Shown here piece by piece: positions 54,786 to 62,115 of a stretch of DNA of 64,000 nt; positions within the stretch are counted from its first letter, which is position 1; each line of letters begins with the position of its first letter. The position numbers and the translations under genes were made by a program. This DNA comes from Leptolyngbya subtilissima AS-A7 (lineage in GTDB: Bacteria > Cyanobacteriota > Cyanobacteriia > Phormidesmidales > Phormidesmidaceae): NCBI RefSeq assembly GCF_039962255.1, contig NZ_JAMPKY010000002.1, positions 310,001 through 374,000 on the forward strand, given 5' to 3'. The notes beneath the pieces are model-generated. The model had not been told where the DNA came from and did no database searches. It was given only the letters and a program-made list of their open reading frames with translations.

Positions 54786-55949
54786 TCAGTCTTGGTCAGC
54801 ACAAGTTACTGGCAAGAAAGCCAAAATAAGTTCCTTGTTAGCAACGAATCCTTTTGGTGTCTTTCGAACCAAGTTCATCTTCATCAACTCATTTAAATCT
54901 CTGGTTAATGTTTTGGTGGTTTTGGTAGCATACATCTCAGCCAGCTTTGGAGTTGCTTGAGTAATTTTATTTTTAAGCAACGGCTTATCACTATGAAAAG
55001 ACATTTCTAAAACAAGATTTCTCCTTCTAATATCCGACTGAGTATCTTTGTCAGCAAACAAGTCGTAAACCAAATCACTCCAAGCAATAATAAGCTGCTG
55101 AGCCCGAATCAAATCTATTTGCTCATCAAGCTTCTCCAAAAAGCCTTGAATAGCATACTTAACAAATTCTAGACATTCGCCCGTCTTGCTAGCATAGTCA
55201 AGTTGACGATAGTAGTTCTCTCTTGTGAAATTATAGTAATTACTAAGCAAGTGAGATACAGGCATTGGCAAACCGGCTTCAAGCAAGGTTTTAAGCTCAA
55301 TAAGCCTTGCCGTCCTTCCATTTCCATCATCAAAAGGGTGTATCCAGACAAAGTACAAATGAGACAAAATTGCCTTTAAAATTGCAATTGATGTCTTGTC
55401 TAAATCCAAGCCTTTCTCAAAGTTGTTGTACCAATCACAAAACCTATTTAAAAGCTCATAACAATATTCAGCTTTGGGAGCTAGATATCGACCCACACCC
55501 ACACTGCCCAACCGAATTTTTCCACTAATTTTTTCTTCGCCTAAAGGCAAATCTTTTAGGATTTTATAATTAAAGGATTCAATTAATCCTATGCTCAATT
55601 GAGGATCTTCGCATTGAGCTACACTTGAAACAATGTCGTTACAAGCATCAAGAACATTTTCAACTTCCTGCGCCAAATATTGTTGTGAGGACGGGAGTTT
55701 TAGGTCATGATGTAAGATGGCTTTAACTTGTTCTTCTGTTAAACTATTGCCTTCTATCGCAATAGTTGCTTGAACACCTTTAGCAAGGTAGAGTTCATGC
55801 AATATTTCAGCTACACTCGGCTTAAGAGGAACTCCAGAGATGTAATCACATTTAGATGACGCTTGGCCTAGTGATATCCAAAGACTTATAGGCGCTTCTT
55901 TCAGGTTTGGCTTGAAGTCAATCCATGGATGTGTAGCAGCTATAACCAT
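54786..55949 (-). CDS. Fic-domain AMP-transferase with N-terminal inhibitory motif
   Basis: A 387-residue Fic protein. The core motif HPFDDGNGRTAR (about residues 204-215) is complete. The motif TIAIEGN (about 62-68) fits the [S/T]xxxE[G/N] inhibitory helix of class II Fic enzymes. A C-terminal winged-helix-like region (about 330-375) follows. Fic proteins transfer AMP to protein hydroxyls; the target is unknown. The start at 55949 is backed by GGAGG six bases upstream. The gene is strikingly AT-rich compared with its neighbours and lies between integrase and excisionase, so it looks like later-acquired cargo. Confidence 0.9.
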   Translation of the reverse strand: MVIAATHPWIDFKPNLKEAPISLWISLGQASSKCDYISGVPLKPSVAEILHELYLAKGVQATIAIEGNSLTEEQVKAILHHDLKLPSSQQYLAQEVENVLDACNDIVSSVAQCEDPQLSIGLIESFNYKILKDLPLGEEKISGKIRLGSVGVGRYLAPKAEYCYELLNRFCDWYNNFEKGLDLDKTSIAILKAILSHLYFVWIHPFDDGNGRTARLIELKTLLEAGLPMPVSHLLSNYYNFTRENYYRQLDYASKTGECLEFVKYAIQGFLEKLDEQIDLIRAQQLIIAWSDLVYDLFADKDTQSDIRRRNLVLEMSFHSDKPLLKNKITQATPKLAEMYATKTTKTLTRDLNELMKMNLVRKTPKGFVANKELILAFLPVTCADQD

Positions 55950-56109
55950 CTTGTCCTCCCATGATTGTCCTACCACTCGTCTTACTACTTGTCCAGCTTA
56001 ATCCCTTGTAGTACAAGGGCTAAGCCTGATTTTATTCTAAATCTTGTCCACAGCTTATGGCCTCACTCAAAAGGAAACATTGGCTGCTGGTGGAGCGGAG
56101 CGCCCGGCC

Positions 56110-56325
56110 TCAAGCGCCGGTCTGAGTCTCTACCTGGCTTTGCCACTTTTCCAGGCGATCGCCGTGCCAAAGGTAGGTGAGCCGTTGCGCGGTGGGGTTT
56201 TTCACTTTCCAGTGCTCGCCTTTCTTTAAATCGCCATTTTGGCGAGCATTAGCCAGCACCCACCGGCTGATGCCCAGGCGCTGACAGGCGGCGGCGGTGC
56301 TGAGCCATGGGGATGGTTTAGTCAT
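56110..56325 (-). CDS. Small HTH protein, possible excisionase
   Basis: A 71-residue basic protein with STAAACQRLGISRWVLANARQNG, a MerR-like winged-helix pattern seen in excisionases and phage regulators, followed by GEHWKVKNPTAQRLTYLWHGDRLEKW. It is the last gene of the minus-strand operon and overlaps the preceding gene by 8 bases (ATGACTAA). Xis function is inferred from size, fold pattern and presence beside an integrase. Confidence 0.6.
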   Translation of the reverse strand: MTKPSPWLSTAAACQRLGISRWVLANARQNGDLKKGEHWKVKNPTAQRLTYLWHGDRLEKWQSQVETQTGA

Positions 56326-56659
56326 CGACTTTCACCCCCCATTCTTCTACTAAGCGGGTGAGCAGGTAGACCCAATCAGTTTCGGTGAGGCCATCGAAAA
56401 CGCGATCGCAGTATTCCTCTATCGACGCTTCGACATTTGGGGGCAGCTCGGGGGGCGGCTTGAGGAATAGGCGATAGGTGCCGTCGCGGCTCTCACTTGT
56501 GAGCATGGAAGGGCCTAGGAGGTTTTGTACGTTATTTTTTACGTCCTCCACGGGTTTAGAGCCGTCGAGCTGGCGAGCTAGGGCCATGCAGGCGGGGATA
56601 GCGTGTTTGGGCAGCCGCACGGAGTCGGTGGGGTTGTTCCACTTTGGGGGTCTAGGCAT
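56318..56659 (-). CDS. Unknown operon protein
   Basis: A 113-residue protein (MPRPPKWNNPTDSVRLPKHAIPACMALARQLDG, then LTRLVEEWGVKVDD). I do not recognise the family. The early RLPKHAIPACMALARQLDG stretch could be a short ribbon-helix-helix-like DNA-binding segment; that is a guess. It overlaps both neighbours by 8 bases (ATGACTAA downstream, ATGCCTAG upstream), which supports the ATG at 56659 and a translationally coupled operon. Confidence 0.7.
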   Translation of the reverse strand: MPRPPKWNNPTDSVRLPKHAIPACMALARQLDGSKPVEDVKNNVQNLLGPSMLTSESRDGTYRLFLKPPPELPPNVEASIEEYCDRVFDGLTETDWVYLLTRLVEEWGVKVDD

Positions 56660-57023
56660 CGTCAAGGGCCTCCCACTTGATGAGCACGCCTTTAAAGTGT
56701 TCTGAAGCAGGGCAAAAGAACCAGAGGAACTCTGGAATATCGCCAAAGCCATCGTCTTGGACCAGCTGCTGCACCTGGTCGACGTCGTTCAGAAGCTCAC
56801 CGTCGAGGTAGACGCGACCATCAGGCCGGATTTCTATTGCCCAGGTGTTTGAACATTTGACCAGAGCCAGCAGACGGCAAGATTTAGTTCTCATGCCGGT
56901 ATAGAGCTGAAGGGTGTCACCAGGCCTCGCGTGGCGGCGTTTCCCCGTGCGGCGTATGGTTTGGGTCTTTTCGCCCCGCTCTACGGGGCCAGCAAATTGA
57001 GGTTTGAAGTTATAGGCAACCAT
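56652..57023 (-). CDS. ASCH-like domain protein
   Basis: A 123-residue protein beginning VAYNFKPQFAGPVERGEKTQTIRRTGKRRHARPGDTLQLYTGMRTKSCRLL, the pattern of ASCH/PUA-like domains often found in phages and mobile elements. It may bind or modify RNA or nucleosides; no activity is shown. The ATG at 57023 is chosen over 57059. It overlaps the next gene upstream by 14 bases. Confidence 0.72.
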   Translation of the reverse strand: MVAYNFKPQFAGPVERGEKTQTIRRTGKRRHARPGDTLQLYTGMRTKSCRLLALVKCSNTWAIEIRPDGRVYLDGELLNDVDQVQQLVQDDGFGDIPEFLWFFCPASEHFKGVLIKWEALDDA

Positions 57024-57264
57024 GGCGCTGCTCCCTCTGTATGGCTCCGAGATCGCCAATTAGCTTCACCAGGCCGCGGCGGTCGAGGGTTTTGGAGTCT
57101 TCGCCGCACAGTGACGTTAAATCAGCCCAGGTGTAGCTCAGTGAATGCCGGAGGGAATCGACCTGGGCAATGAGATCGCCTAGATTGTCGCCACCGGTAG
57201 CTGGGGTGGCAGCAGGTGCAGCTGCGGGGCCGCGATATTGGGCAAGGATGGGGCGCTCACGCAT
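57010..57264 (-). CDS. Small unknown operon protein
   Basis: An 84-residue protein with an Ala/Pro-rich N-terminus and a helical C-terminus (GDLIAQVDSLRHSLSYTWADLTSLCGEDSKTL). It recalls short primase-associated proteins but is not recognised. The ATG at 57264, with GGTAGGTGA upstream, overlaps the primase stop by 8 bases (ATGCGTGA); a GTG at 57273 is an alternative start. Confidence 0.65.
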   Translation of the reverse strand: MRERPILAQYRGPAAAPAATPATGGDNLGDLIAQVDSLRHSLSYTWADLTSLCGEDSKTLDRRGLVKLIGDLGAIQREQRHGCL

Positions 57265-58717
57265 GGCAGTCACCTACCGCGCCGGGCTTCCAGTCTAGGG
57301 AGGGTAACCAGCCTGTGGATATCCCTTCCCTCCCCTCGCGCTCCCCTCCCTTCCCTTGGGGAGGTTTAAATTTTGAAAGCGGGTTTTCAGCAATACACGC
57401 TTCATTTTCCCCCCCATTGCGTGTAATAGGCCCATTACCAACGCTTTCGAGGCTTGCTAGGATCGCAGCTCTGACCTGCTCTTGGGTGGCTGAAACGCTT
57501 GGTATAGCGTCTATTACAGGCATTGCAGGCTGCGATCGCTCTGGGTGCCATAGATCGGCGTTCTTATAGAGGGTCTGGGAAGAGGTTTGGGCGGCTTTGG
57601 CGAGGTGTTTGACTAGCCACGAGACGGTAAGCCCGACCAGTTCGCCAAGCTCGCGCACGGCGGCGGCGATGCGATCGCGGGCATCTTCTGCGCGGGCTTT
57701 GTTGACCCCTGTGCGGGTTCGGTCTCGGAGGGGCGTGCTACCCAAGGGCCAGTAATAATTGCTGGCGCTGGCGGCCCAGGAAATGGCTTTGCGGTGGATT
57801 TGGTGTTGGTGTTGGCACCATTGCTCAAAGCCGGGGCAGCTGGTGGCTGTGGTTTCAATGTATTCCACCAGTTCGGTAACGCCTAGGCCTTTAAAGACTC
57901 TGCCGTAGGTGGCGATCTCTTTGAGCAGCATGTTGGTCTGGCCGTGATCGGTCCAGCCTTCGGCAATCATGGCTTCTAGGTCGTTCTTCCAGTCTTCGAC
58001 GGGGCCGCTGGCTTTGGTGCGGTAGCGGTGGCGGCGGTTGGCCCTGGCGACGGCGATCGCTTCGCTGATGGTCTCAGCGTCGTTCTGCAGGACGGCGTTA
58101 TCCCACTGGGCGAGGAAGAGGGCGAGGTCATAGGCCCCGCTGATGGGGTTTAAGTCTTCGTCGAGGACGCAGGCCCCGGTCATGGGTTGAAGGGGCAGTC
58201 TATGGCCGTTGTATTCGGTAAACTGCTTTTTCCAGAAGTTGCCCCAAGATTTCACGTTGGGGAAACATTCGAGCTGGCCAGGGGCGATTTGCAGTCCCTG
58301 GGCTTCTAAACACTGCTGAAGTGCGCAGGCCACCGAGAATGTGGGGTAGTGCTGAGGGAGGGGGCAGTAGATGTGGATGCCGCCGCTCCAACTGCTGCGG
58401 AGAATGATGACTCTTACGATGCCGATAGTCTCAAGGGCGGCAAGAATATCGTCGATGCGCTCTAAATAGGCGCTGGTGGCATCGATGTCGATCAGGCCGT
58501 AGCCGGTGGAGCTGCCGAAACGAACGCCGACGACTCGCTTGGGGTCTTGCCAGGCTGACCAGAGCACTCGGGGCTTGATGCGATATTTGCTGTTGGTCTT
58601 CCAGGCGGTGCTGAGGTGGTGCTGCTCTAGGGGGGCTTCTAGCCACTTCCAGCCGTAGCCAAAGATTTGGGTGAGCTTGGCCCCGTGGGGGTGCGAGGGG
58701 TAGAGAGCTTGTTTCAT
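57257..58717 (-). CDS. AEP-like primase / replication protein
   Basis: A 486-residue protein. Residues 74-79 give GLIDID, a DxD pair of the archaeo-eukaryotic primase motif I; residues 109-117 give SWSGGIHIY, like its motif II with a His. The C-terminal part (about 330-400) is helical and may bind DNA. A low-complexity Gly/Glu/Arg tail ends the protein. Comparable primases serve plasmid and integrative-element replication. It heads the minus-strand operon. Catalytic residues are matched by eye, so activity is inferred. Confidence 0.68.
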   Translation of the reverse strand: MKQALYPSHPHGAKLTQIFGYGWKWLEAPLEQHHLSTAWKTNSKYRIKPRVLWSAWQDPKRVVGVRFGSSTGYGLIDIDATSAYLERIDDILAALETIGIVRVIILRSSWSGGIHIYCPLPQHYPTFSVACALQQCLEAQGLQIAPGQLECFPNVKSWGNFWKKQFTEYNGHRLPLQPMTGACVLDEDLNPISGAYDLALFLAQWDNAVLQNDAETISEAIAVARANRRHRYRTKASGPVEDWKNDLEAMIAEGWTDHGQTNMLLKEIATYGRVFKGLGVTELVEYIETTATSCPGFEQWCQHQHQIHRKAISWAASASNYYWPLGSTPLRDRTRTGVNKARAEDARDRIAAAVRELGELVGLTVSWLVKHLAKAAQTSSQTLYKNADLWHPERSQPAMPVIDAIPSVSATQEQVRAAILASLESVGNGPITRNGGENEACIAENPLSKFKPPQGKGGEREGREGISTGWLPSLDWKPGAVGDCHA

Positions 58718-58754
58718 GTTTAATATTGATTAAGTCGAATTGAATCTGTTGAGC

Positions 58755-58796
58755 AAAAACGGCGATCGCCTAGTTGGGGGCGATCGCCGTTTTTTT
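58755..58796. terminator. Strong hairpin in the primase-operon leader
   Basis: A perfect 16-base stem AAAAACGGCGATCGCC and its complement, 8-base loop, T-runs on both sides. It stands between divergent genes, 38 bases before the primase start, with no upstream gene on the plus strand. It could attenuate the primase transcript. HIP1 sequences form the core. Confidence 0.65.
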
Positions 58797-58919
58797 AGTG
58801 CCTATGCGGATGTGGCCAGGTAGAAACTTTGGCTTTCATGGAGAAGAGTCCACTGTTGGGATAATTGGGTTTCACTCAGCGGCCAAGCCGGCAAGCAATT
58901 CCGCTGAGCGAATGTTCAC

Positions 58920-58970
58920 CATGCCCGATTGGACATGTTATGCTTAGCGTAGCATGGCCAAGCGGGCATG
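58920..58970. promoter_or_regulatory. Palindromic operator in the divergent control region
   Basis: CATGCCCGATTGG (58920-58932) and CCAAGCGGGCATG (58958-58970) form a 13-base inverted repeat with one mismatch. ATGCT (58940-58944) and AGCAT (58951-58955) form a smaller dyad at its centre. The sites lie just before the HTH gene and some 200 bases before the primase operon, so the HTH protein is a natural candidate to bind them. Confidence 0.6.
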
Positions 58971-58988
58971 ATCCGCCCTGGTCATGAA

Positions 58989-59240
58989 ATGTCTCAAGAA
59001 AGAGCCGTGAAGGTGATTGAAAGAATCAGAGAGTTAGGTCTCACGAACAAAGCGGTTGCTGACGCCGTAGGTGTTGGCGAGCGCTCGGTTTATCGCTGGT
59101 TCAGCTATGAGAGAGAGCCCAGACTGAATTTCCATCAGGTCGCGGCTCTCTGCACAGTGCTCAATTGGAGTGTGCAGCAGCTTGCTGAGGCATACCATCC
59201 ACCAGAAGCCAATGAAAAAGGGGCCGCCCTCGAAAGCTAG
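58989..59240 (+). CDS. HTH regulator (Cro/CI-like)
   Basis: An 83-residue single-domain regulator: AVKVIERIRELGLTNKAVADAVGVGERSVYRWFSYEREPRLNFHQVAALCTVLNWSV has the five-helix Cro/CI pattern (helix-turn-helix at about 18-38). Start 58989 (MSQERAVK) is preferred; the ATG at 58968 lies in the operator arm. Divergent from the primase operon and preceded by the palindromic operator, it probably represses both directions, including itself; inference. Confidence 0.78.
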   Translation: MSQERAVKVIERIRELGLTNKAVADAVGVGERSVYRWFSYEREPRLNFHQVAALCTVLNWSVQQLAEAYHPPEANEKGAALES

Positions 59241-59283
59241 CCCCCTCTGTTCACTGTCCATCTAAAACAGGAACCACCCAATT

Positions 59284-59619
59284 ATGAATGATGCGATCGC
59301 CCCTGGCTCGGGGGCTACTTTTTCATGCCCAGACAACGGAGAACAGCCCACCTTCTACGGTGCCACCCGCCTGGCCTTCCTTCGCGACATGGAAAACACC
59401 TGCTCTGAAATGGTGAGCGTAGCCACCAACTACCAAGAGCGAGACCCTAGAACCGTTCTGGCAGGAAGAATAGAGGCCCAAACCGCCAGCGGCTATCTAC
59501 TTGCTGTTCGCATCTCCCACGACACGCCGCCAGAGATATTAGCCGCAGCTGCTGACCTCTATGAAGCGATCCAGCAGCACTACCGCCAATCAATCGGCGA
59601 ATCTGACTGCCCTTTTTAG
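59284..59619 (+). CDS. Unknown element protein
   Basis: A 111-residue protein (FYGATRLAFLRDMENTCSEMVSVATNYQERDPRTVLAGRIEAQTASGYLLAV). Not recognised. It is mixed alpha/beta, cytosolic, without cysteine motifs of note. Start: ATG 59284 preceded by AGGAACC with an 11-base gap, the same leader type as the following genes. First of the plus-strand series after the regulator. Confidence 0.65.
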   Translation: MNDAIAPGSGATFSCPDNGEQPTFYGATRLAFLRDMENTCSEMVSVATNYQERDPRTVLAGRIEAQTASGYLLAVRISHDTPPEILAAAADLYEAIQQHYRQSIGESDCPF

Positions 59620-59693
59620 GGATTCAAAATTGTTAAGCCCAGGGGCAGTCGTCAAACAAGACCCCTGGGATGCCCTGCACGGACATAACCATT

Positions 59694-59870
59694 ATGACCA
59701 CCCGAGACCGCTTTACAACCGCTTCCGCAGCTCCTGAAAATGCCACCGCTAACTATCGCGACCTTCACGCCGTAGATGAGGTGGGCGAGAAAATCTATCG
59801 AGAGAACAGAGACTCCGGGCGGCTAACGGCCCACATGCAGGCCATTCGCCTCATTAGCTCTGTTCAATAA
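59694..59870 (+). CDS. Small unknown element protein
   Basis: A 58-residue protein ending HAVDEVGEKIYRENRDSGRLTAHMQAIRLISSVQ, probably helical. Not recognised. The ATG at 59694 is chosen over 59670 because GGACATAACCATTATG gives the spacing shared with the neighbouring genes. A terminator follows 15 bases after the stop. Confidence 0.55.
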   Translation: MTTRDRFTTASAAPENATANYRDLHAVDEVGEKIYRENRDSGRLTAHMQAIRLISSVQ

Positions 59871-59884
59871 CCGTCGCTGAGCCC

Positions 59885-59915
59885 GCGCCCCCATTCTCCT
59901 TGGGGGGCGCTTTTT
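59885..59915 (+). terminator. Terminator between small element genes
   Basis: GCGCCCCC (59885-59892) pairs with GGGGGCGC (59903-59910), followed by TTTTT. It separates the first two small genes from the rest of the series. Confidence 0.85.
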
Positions 59916-59941
59916 GTCGTTTAAAGAAGGACAAACCTCTT

Positions 59942-60172
59942 ATGACCACAGACCCGAACGAGCTGATCGTTGGATATGGCGAGGCAGACGGCCTTACCAA
60001 ACGCGAATACTTTGCAGCCCTGGCCATGCAGGGGCTCTTAGCGTCTGAGCGGGTTGGCGAGCCTGGCTCCGTTAGGCATCCCGGTAATGTCGCTGACCTT
60101 GCAGTAGATCAGGCCGATGAACTGATCGCATCTCTGAACAGTCCGTACAAGGGGAATAAGGCCGATGGCTAA
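59942..60172 (+). CDS. Small unknown element protein
   Basis: A 76-residue protein (MTTDPNELIVGYGEADGLTKREYFAALAMQGLLASER). The GLTKREYFAALAMQGLLA stretch is often seen in short phage or plasmid proteins, but no function is known to me. The ATG at 59942 is preceded by AAGGACAAACCTCTT, the shared leader; the ORF from 59900 is too long. Its end overlaps the next gene by 8 bases (ATGGCTAA). Confidence 0.65.
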   Translation: MTTDPNELIVGYGEADGLTKREYFAALAMQGLLASERVGEPGSVRHPGNVADLAVDQADELIASLNSPYKGNKADG

Positions 60173-60368
60173 CCCTCGAAGTCAAGCTCAACAAAAAATC
60201 CTCAAGCAAATTGAGGCCCAGGGCCACTACAAAACCACATCAGACCGCAGCGCCAAAGTAGCTCGCTCGCTCTCCAATCAGGGAGTGCAGCACATTTTTA
60301 GCTGCGAACTAGATGAGGCCCCAGGCAAGACCACCCACCGCTTTGCAAAACGCCAGCATTGCCGCTAG
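60165..60368 (+). CDS. Small basic unknown element protein
   Basis: A 67-residue, strongly basic protein (AQQKILKQIEAQGHYKTTSDRSAKVARSLSNQG). It may bind nucleic acid. The 8-base overlap with the preceding gene supports the start and indicates translational coupling. Confidence 0.6.
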   Translation: MANPRSQAQQKILKQIEAQGHYKTTSDRSAKVARSLSNQGVQHIFSCELDEAPGKTTHRFAKRQHCR

Positions 60369-60419
60369 TTCTGCCCAGGGCCTGGCCCAAAGTCATCACA
60401 CAAAGGACACCCCCACATT

Positions 60420-60890
60420 ATGAAACCGATTCACGGGGCATTCGCCCTAGCCATCATTGGTACCTCAATACCCAGCGTTAGCAACCTTGGCGACTTCGCC
60501 TCGAAAGTCACCACCGCCCGCGCCGAAGCCAGTCGTATCGGCGATGACATGACCGAGCTCACGCTGAGCCAGCAGGAGCAGGCGCAAAAAAACGAGGTGG
60601 CGATCGCCCGCTATCAAACCGGCTGCATTCCAGTGGTGAGTGTTGACCAGCTGCGCTATGTCTCGCTGGTGCTCAACCTGCCAGTCATCGACAGCGCTTC
60701 TAATCAACCCATTCCGGTGGGTTCTGTCGTCTGCGATGCCCACGGCAACACCGGCGTCATTACCGACGACGACAGCGACCCCAACACCCCAGGCGTCACC
60801 CAAAAGATGGCCTTTACCGGCAACAAATCCTTAGTCGACTCACGGATGAGCCACTACCAGGGGGCCGCCTACTACATGCCCTCAAACTAA
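60420..60890 (+). CDS. Unknown element protein with N-terminal hydrophobic segment
   Basis: A 156-residue protein. Residues of about 5-20 (GAFALAIIGTSIPS) form a signal or anchor, followed by a polar coiled-coil-like stretch (AEASRIGDDMTELTLSQQEQAQKNEV) and a beta-rich C-terminus. Two cysteines (GCIPVV, VVCDAHG) could pair outside the cell. Preceded by AAGGACACCCCCACATT (shared leader). Envelope location is inferred; function unknown. Confidence 0.65.
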   Translation: MKPIHGAFALAIIGTSIPSVSNLGDFASKVTTARAEASRIGDDMTELTLSQQEQAQKNEVAIARYQTGCIPVVSVDQLRYVSLVLNLPVIDSASNQPIPVGSVVCDAHGNTGVITDDDSDPNTPGVTQKMAFTGNKSLVDSRMSHYQGAAYYMPSN

Positions 60891-60904
60891 GCCGAGCAAA
60901 CCTC

Positions 60905-61330
60905 ATGACCTCTAAAACCGCTGACCGTTTGTTTAACCTGAGCGCCCACGTTGAGCGCATCGTTCACCTGGGCTACATGGCCTCCGACAGCACTTCCGAG
61001 GCGCTGAGGGATTTCTTGGAAGAGATCGACCACCAAGAGTTAGGGCGGCTCTTGAGCCTGAGCGACGAAGAGCAAGATTCGCTGAGCGAGATTCTGTCTC
61101 ACGGCGATCTGTTAGAAATTGTCACCGAGCTTGGCAAGAGTGGCTTTTTGCTCGAAGTGCAGGGCCGCATCTACCGCCAAGTATCGCCAGGCCACTACAC
61201 CGGCACCTGCTCGTCGGCGGTGGCGTATGCCTACGCCCCCAAGGCCACCGACATCGATGCAGCCATCAACAAGGCCCTCGACCACCTTGAACCGCGCCTG
61301 AGGGAGCCTGCCGAGAGCGTCGCGGAATGA
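60905..61330 (+). CDS. Unknown acidic element protein
   Basis: A 141-residue acidic protein, helical in the first half (ALRDFLEEIDHQELGRLLSLSDEEQDSLSEIL) with a more mixed C-terminus (EVQGRIYRQVSPGHYTGTC). It follows 14 bases after the preceding gene. No family recognised; possibly an adaptor or anti-regulator in the same series. Confidence 0.6.
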   Translation: MTSKTADRLFNLSAHVERIVHLGYMASDSTSEALRDFLEEIDHQELGRLLSLSDEEQDSLSEILSHGDLLEIVTELGKSGFLLEVQGRIYRQVSPGHYTGTCSSAVAYAYAPKATDIDAAINKALDHLEPRLREPAESVAE

Positions 61331-61399
61331 GCGACCTTGACGCTCGGCTCCGCCGCATCCGCCTAAGTCCCAGCAAACCTTTAGAAGAGACTTGAACCC

Positions 61400-62065
61400 A
61401 TGACTACCTATTACGGAAAAAAACGCTCAACTCGCTCCCCCAACTCAGGAGCCAAGACGGCCCGGCAGCTGCTCTACTGGCTCGCCATCTGCGTGGCCTG
61501 CGTCGTGGCAGCTGCAAACATGCTGCCCTACTGCAAAGCGGTGTCTCTAGCCCTGATTAACATCTTTGACCTGCAAGGCCTGGTGGGCTTCTTTGGCAAT
61601 CGTGCCCTGGCCCTCATTTCAATCCCCGTTGGGGTCGTGCTGTGGGCCTTCATCCAGTCGGCAGAGACCTACCCCATTCTGCTCAAGCACGACCGCAAGC
61701 TGATGCGCCTGATCGCCCTCGAAGCCGACTCAGCCGAGCAACTCCAGGTGAATGAAGACGACGATCCCGCCCTGGTGCGCCTGAAGGAGTGGTACAACCG
61801 TTTCCCCCTGCTCAGCATTCGCACTGCTAACCGGGCCAGCCTCTGCGCCTACATCGTCGATACCTTCCTCTGCTTAACCGTCTTCCCCCCCGTCGATGGC
61901 GGGTTTGGGCAGCTGGTGTTCGTCATCTTCACCGGCCAGTGGGGCCTCATCAACTGGGGCAGTGTCGGGCTGATCGTTACCATGCTGTTCTGCTTTGAAC
62001 TGATGGTCCGCTTCATCCTGTTTCTCGGCGTGCAGTGGCACTACATGAAGCGCGCCCACGGCTAG
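61400..62065 (+). CDS. Multi-span membrane protein of the element
   Basis: A 221-residue protein with a basic N-terminus and four or five hydrophobic segments (about 25-45, 60-85, 145-165, 170-215), interrupted by a polar loop (95-130). It has no recognised family signature. It lies directly before the DNA-translocase-like gene with 50 bases between, so it may form the membrane port for that ATPase; inference from context only. Confidence 0.7.
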   Translation: MTTYYGKKRSTRSPNSGAKTARQLLYWLAICVACVVAAANMLPYCKAVSLALINIFDLQGLVGFFGNRALALISIPVGVVLWAFIQSAETYPILLKHDRKLMRLIALEADSAEQLQVNEDDDPALVRLKEWYNRFPLLSIRTANRASLCAYIVDTFLCLTVFPPVDGGFGQLVFVIFTGQWGLINWGSVGLIVTMLFCFELMVRFILFLGVQWHYMKRAHG

Positions 62066-62115
62066 ACAACACGGCAACCGGGGGCAACGATGCCCCCTTA
62101 CTTTTTGGTGAAACC

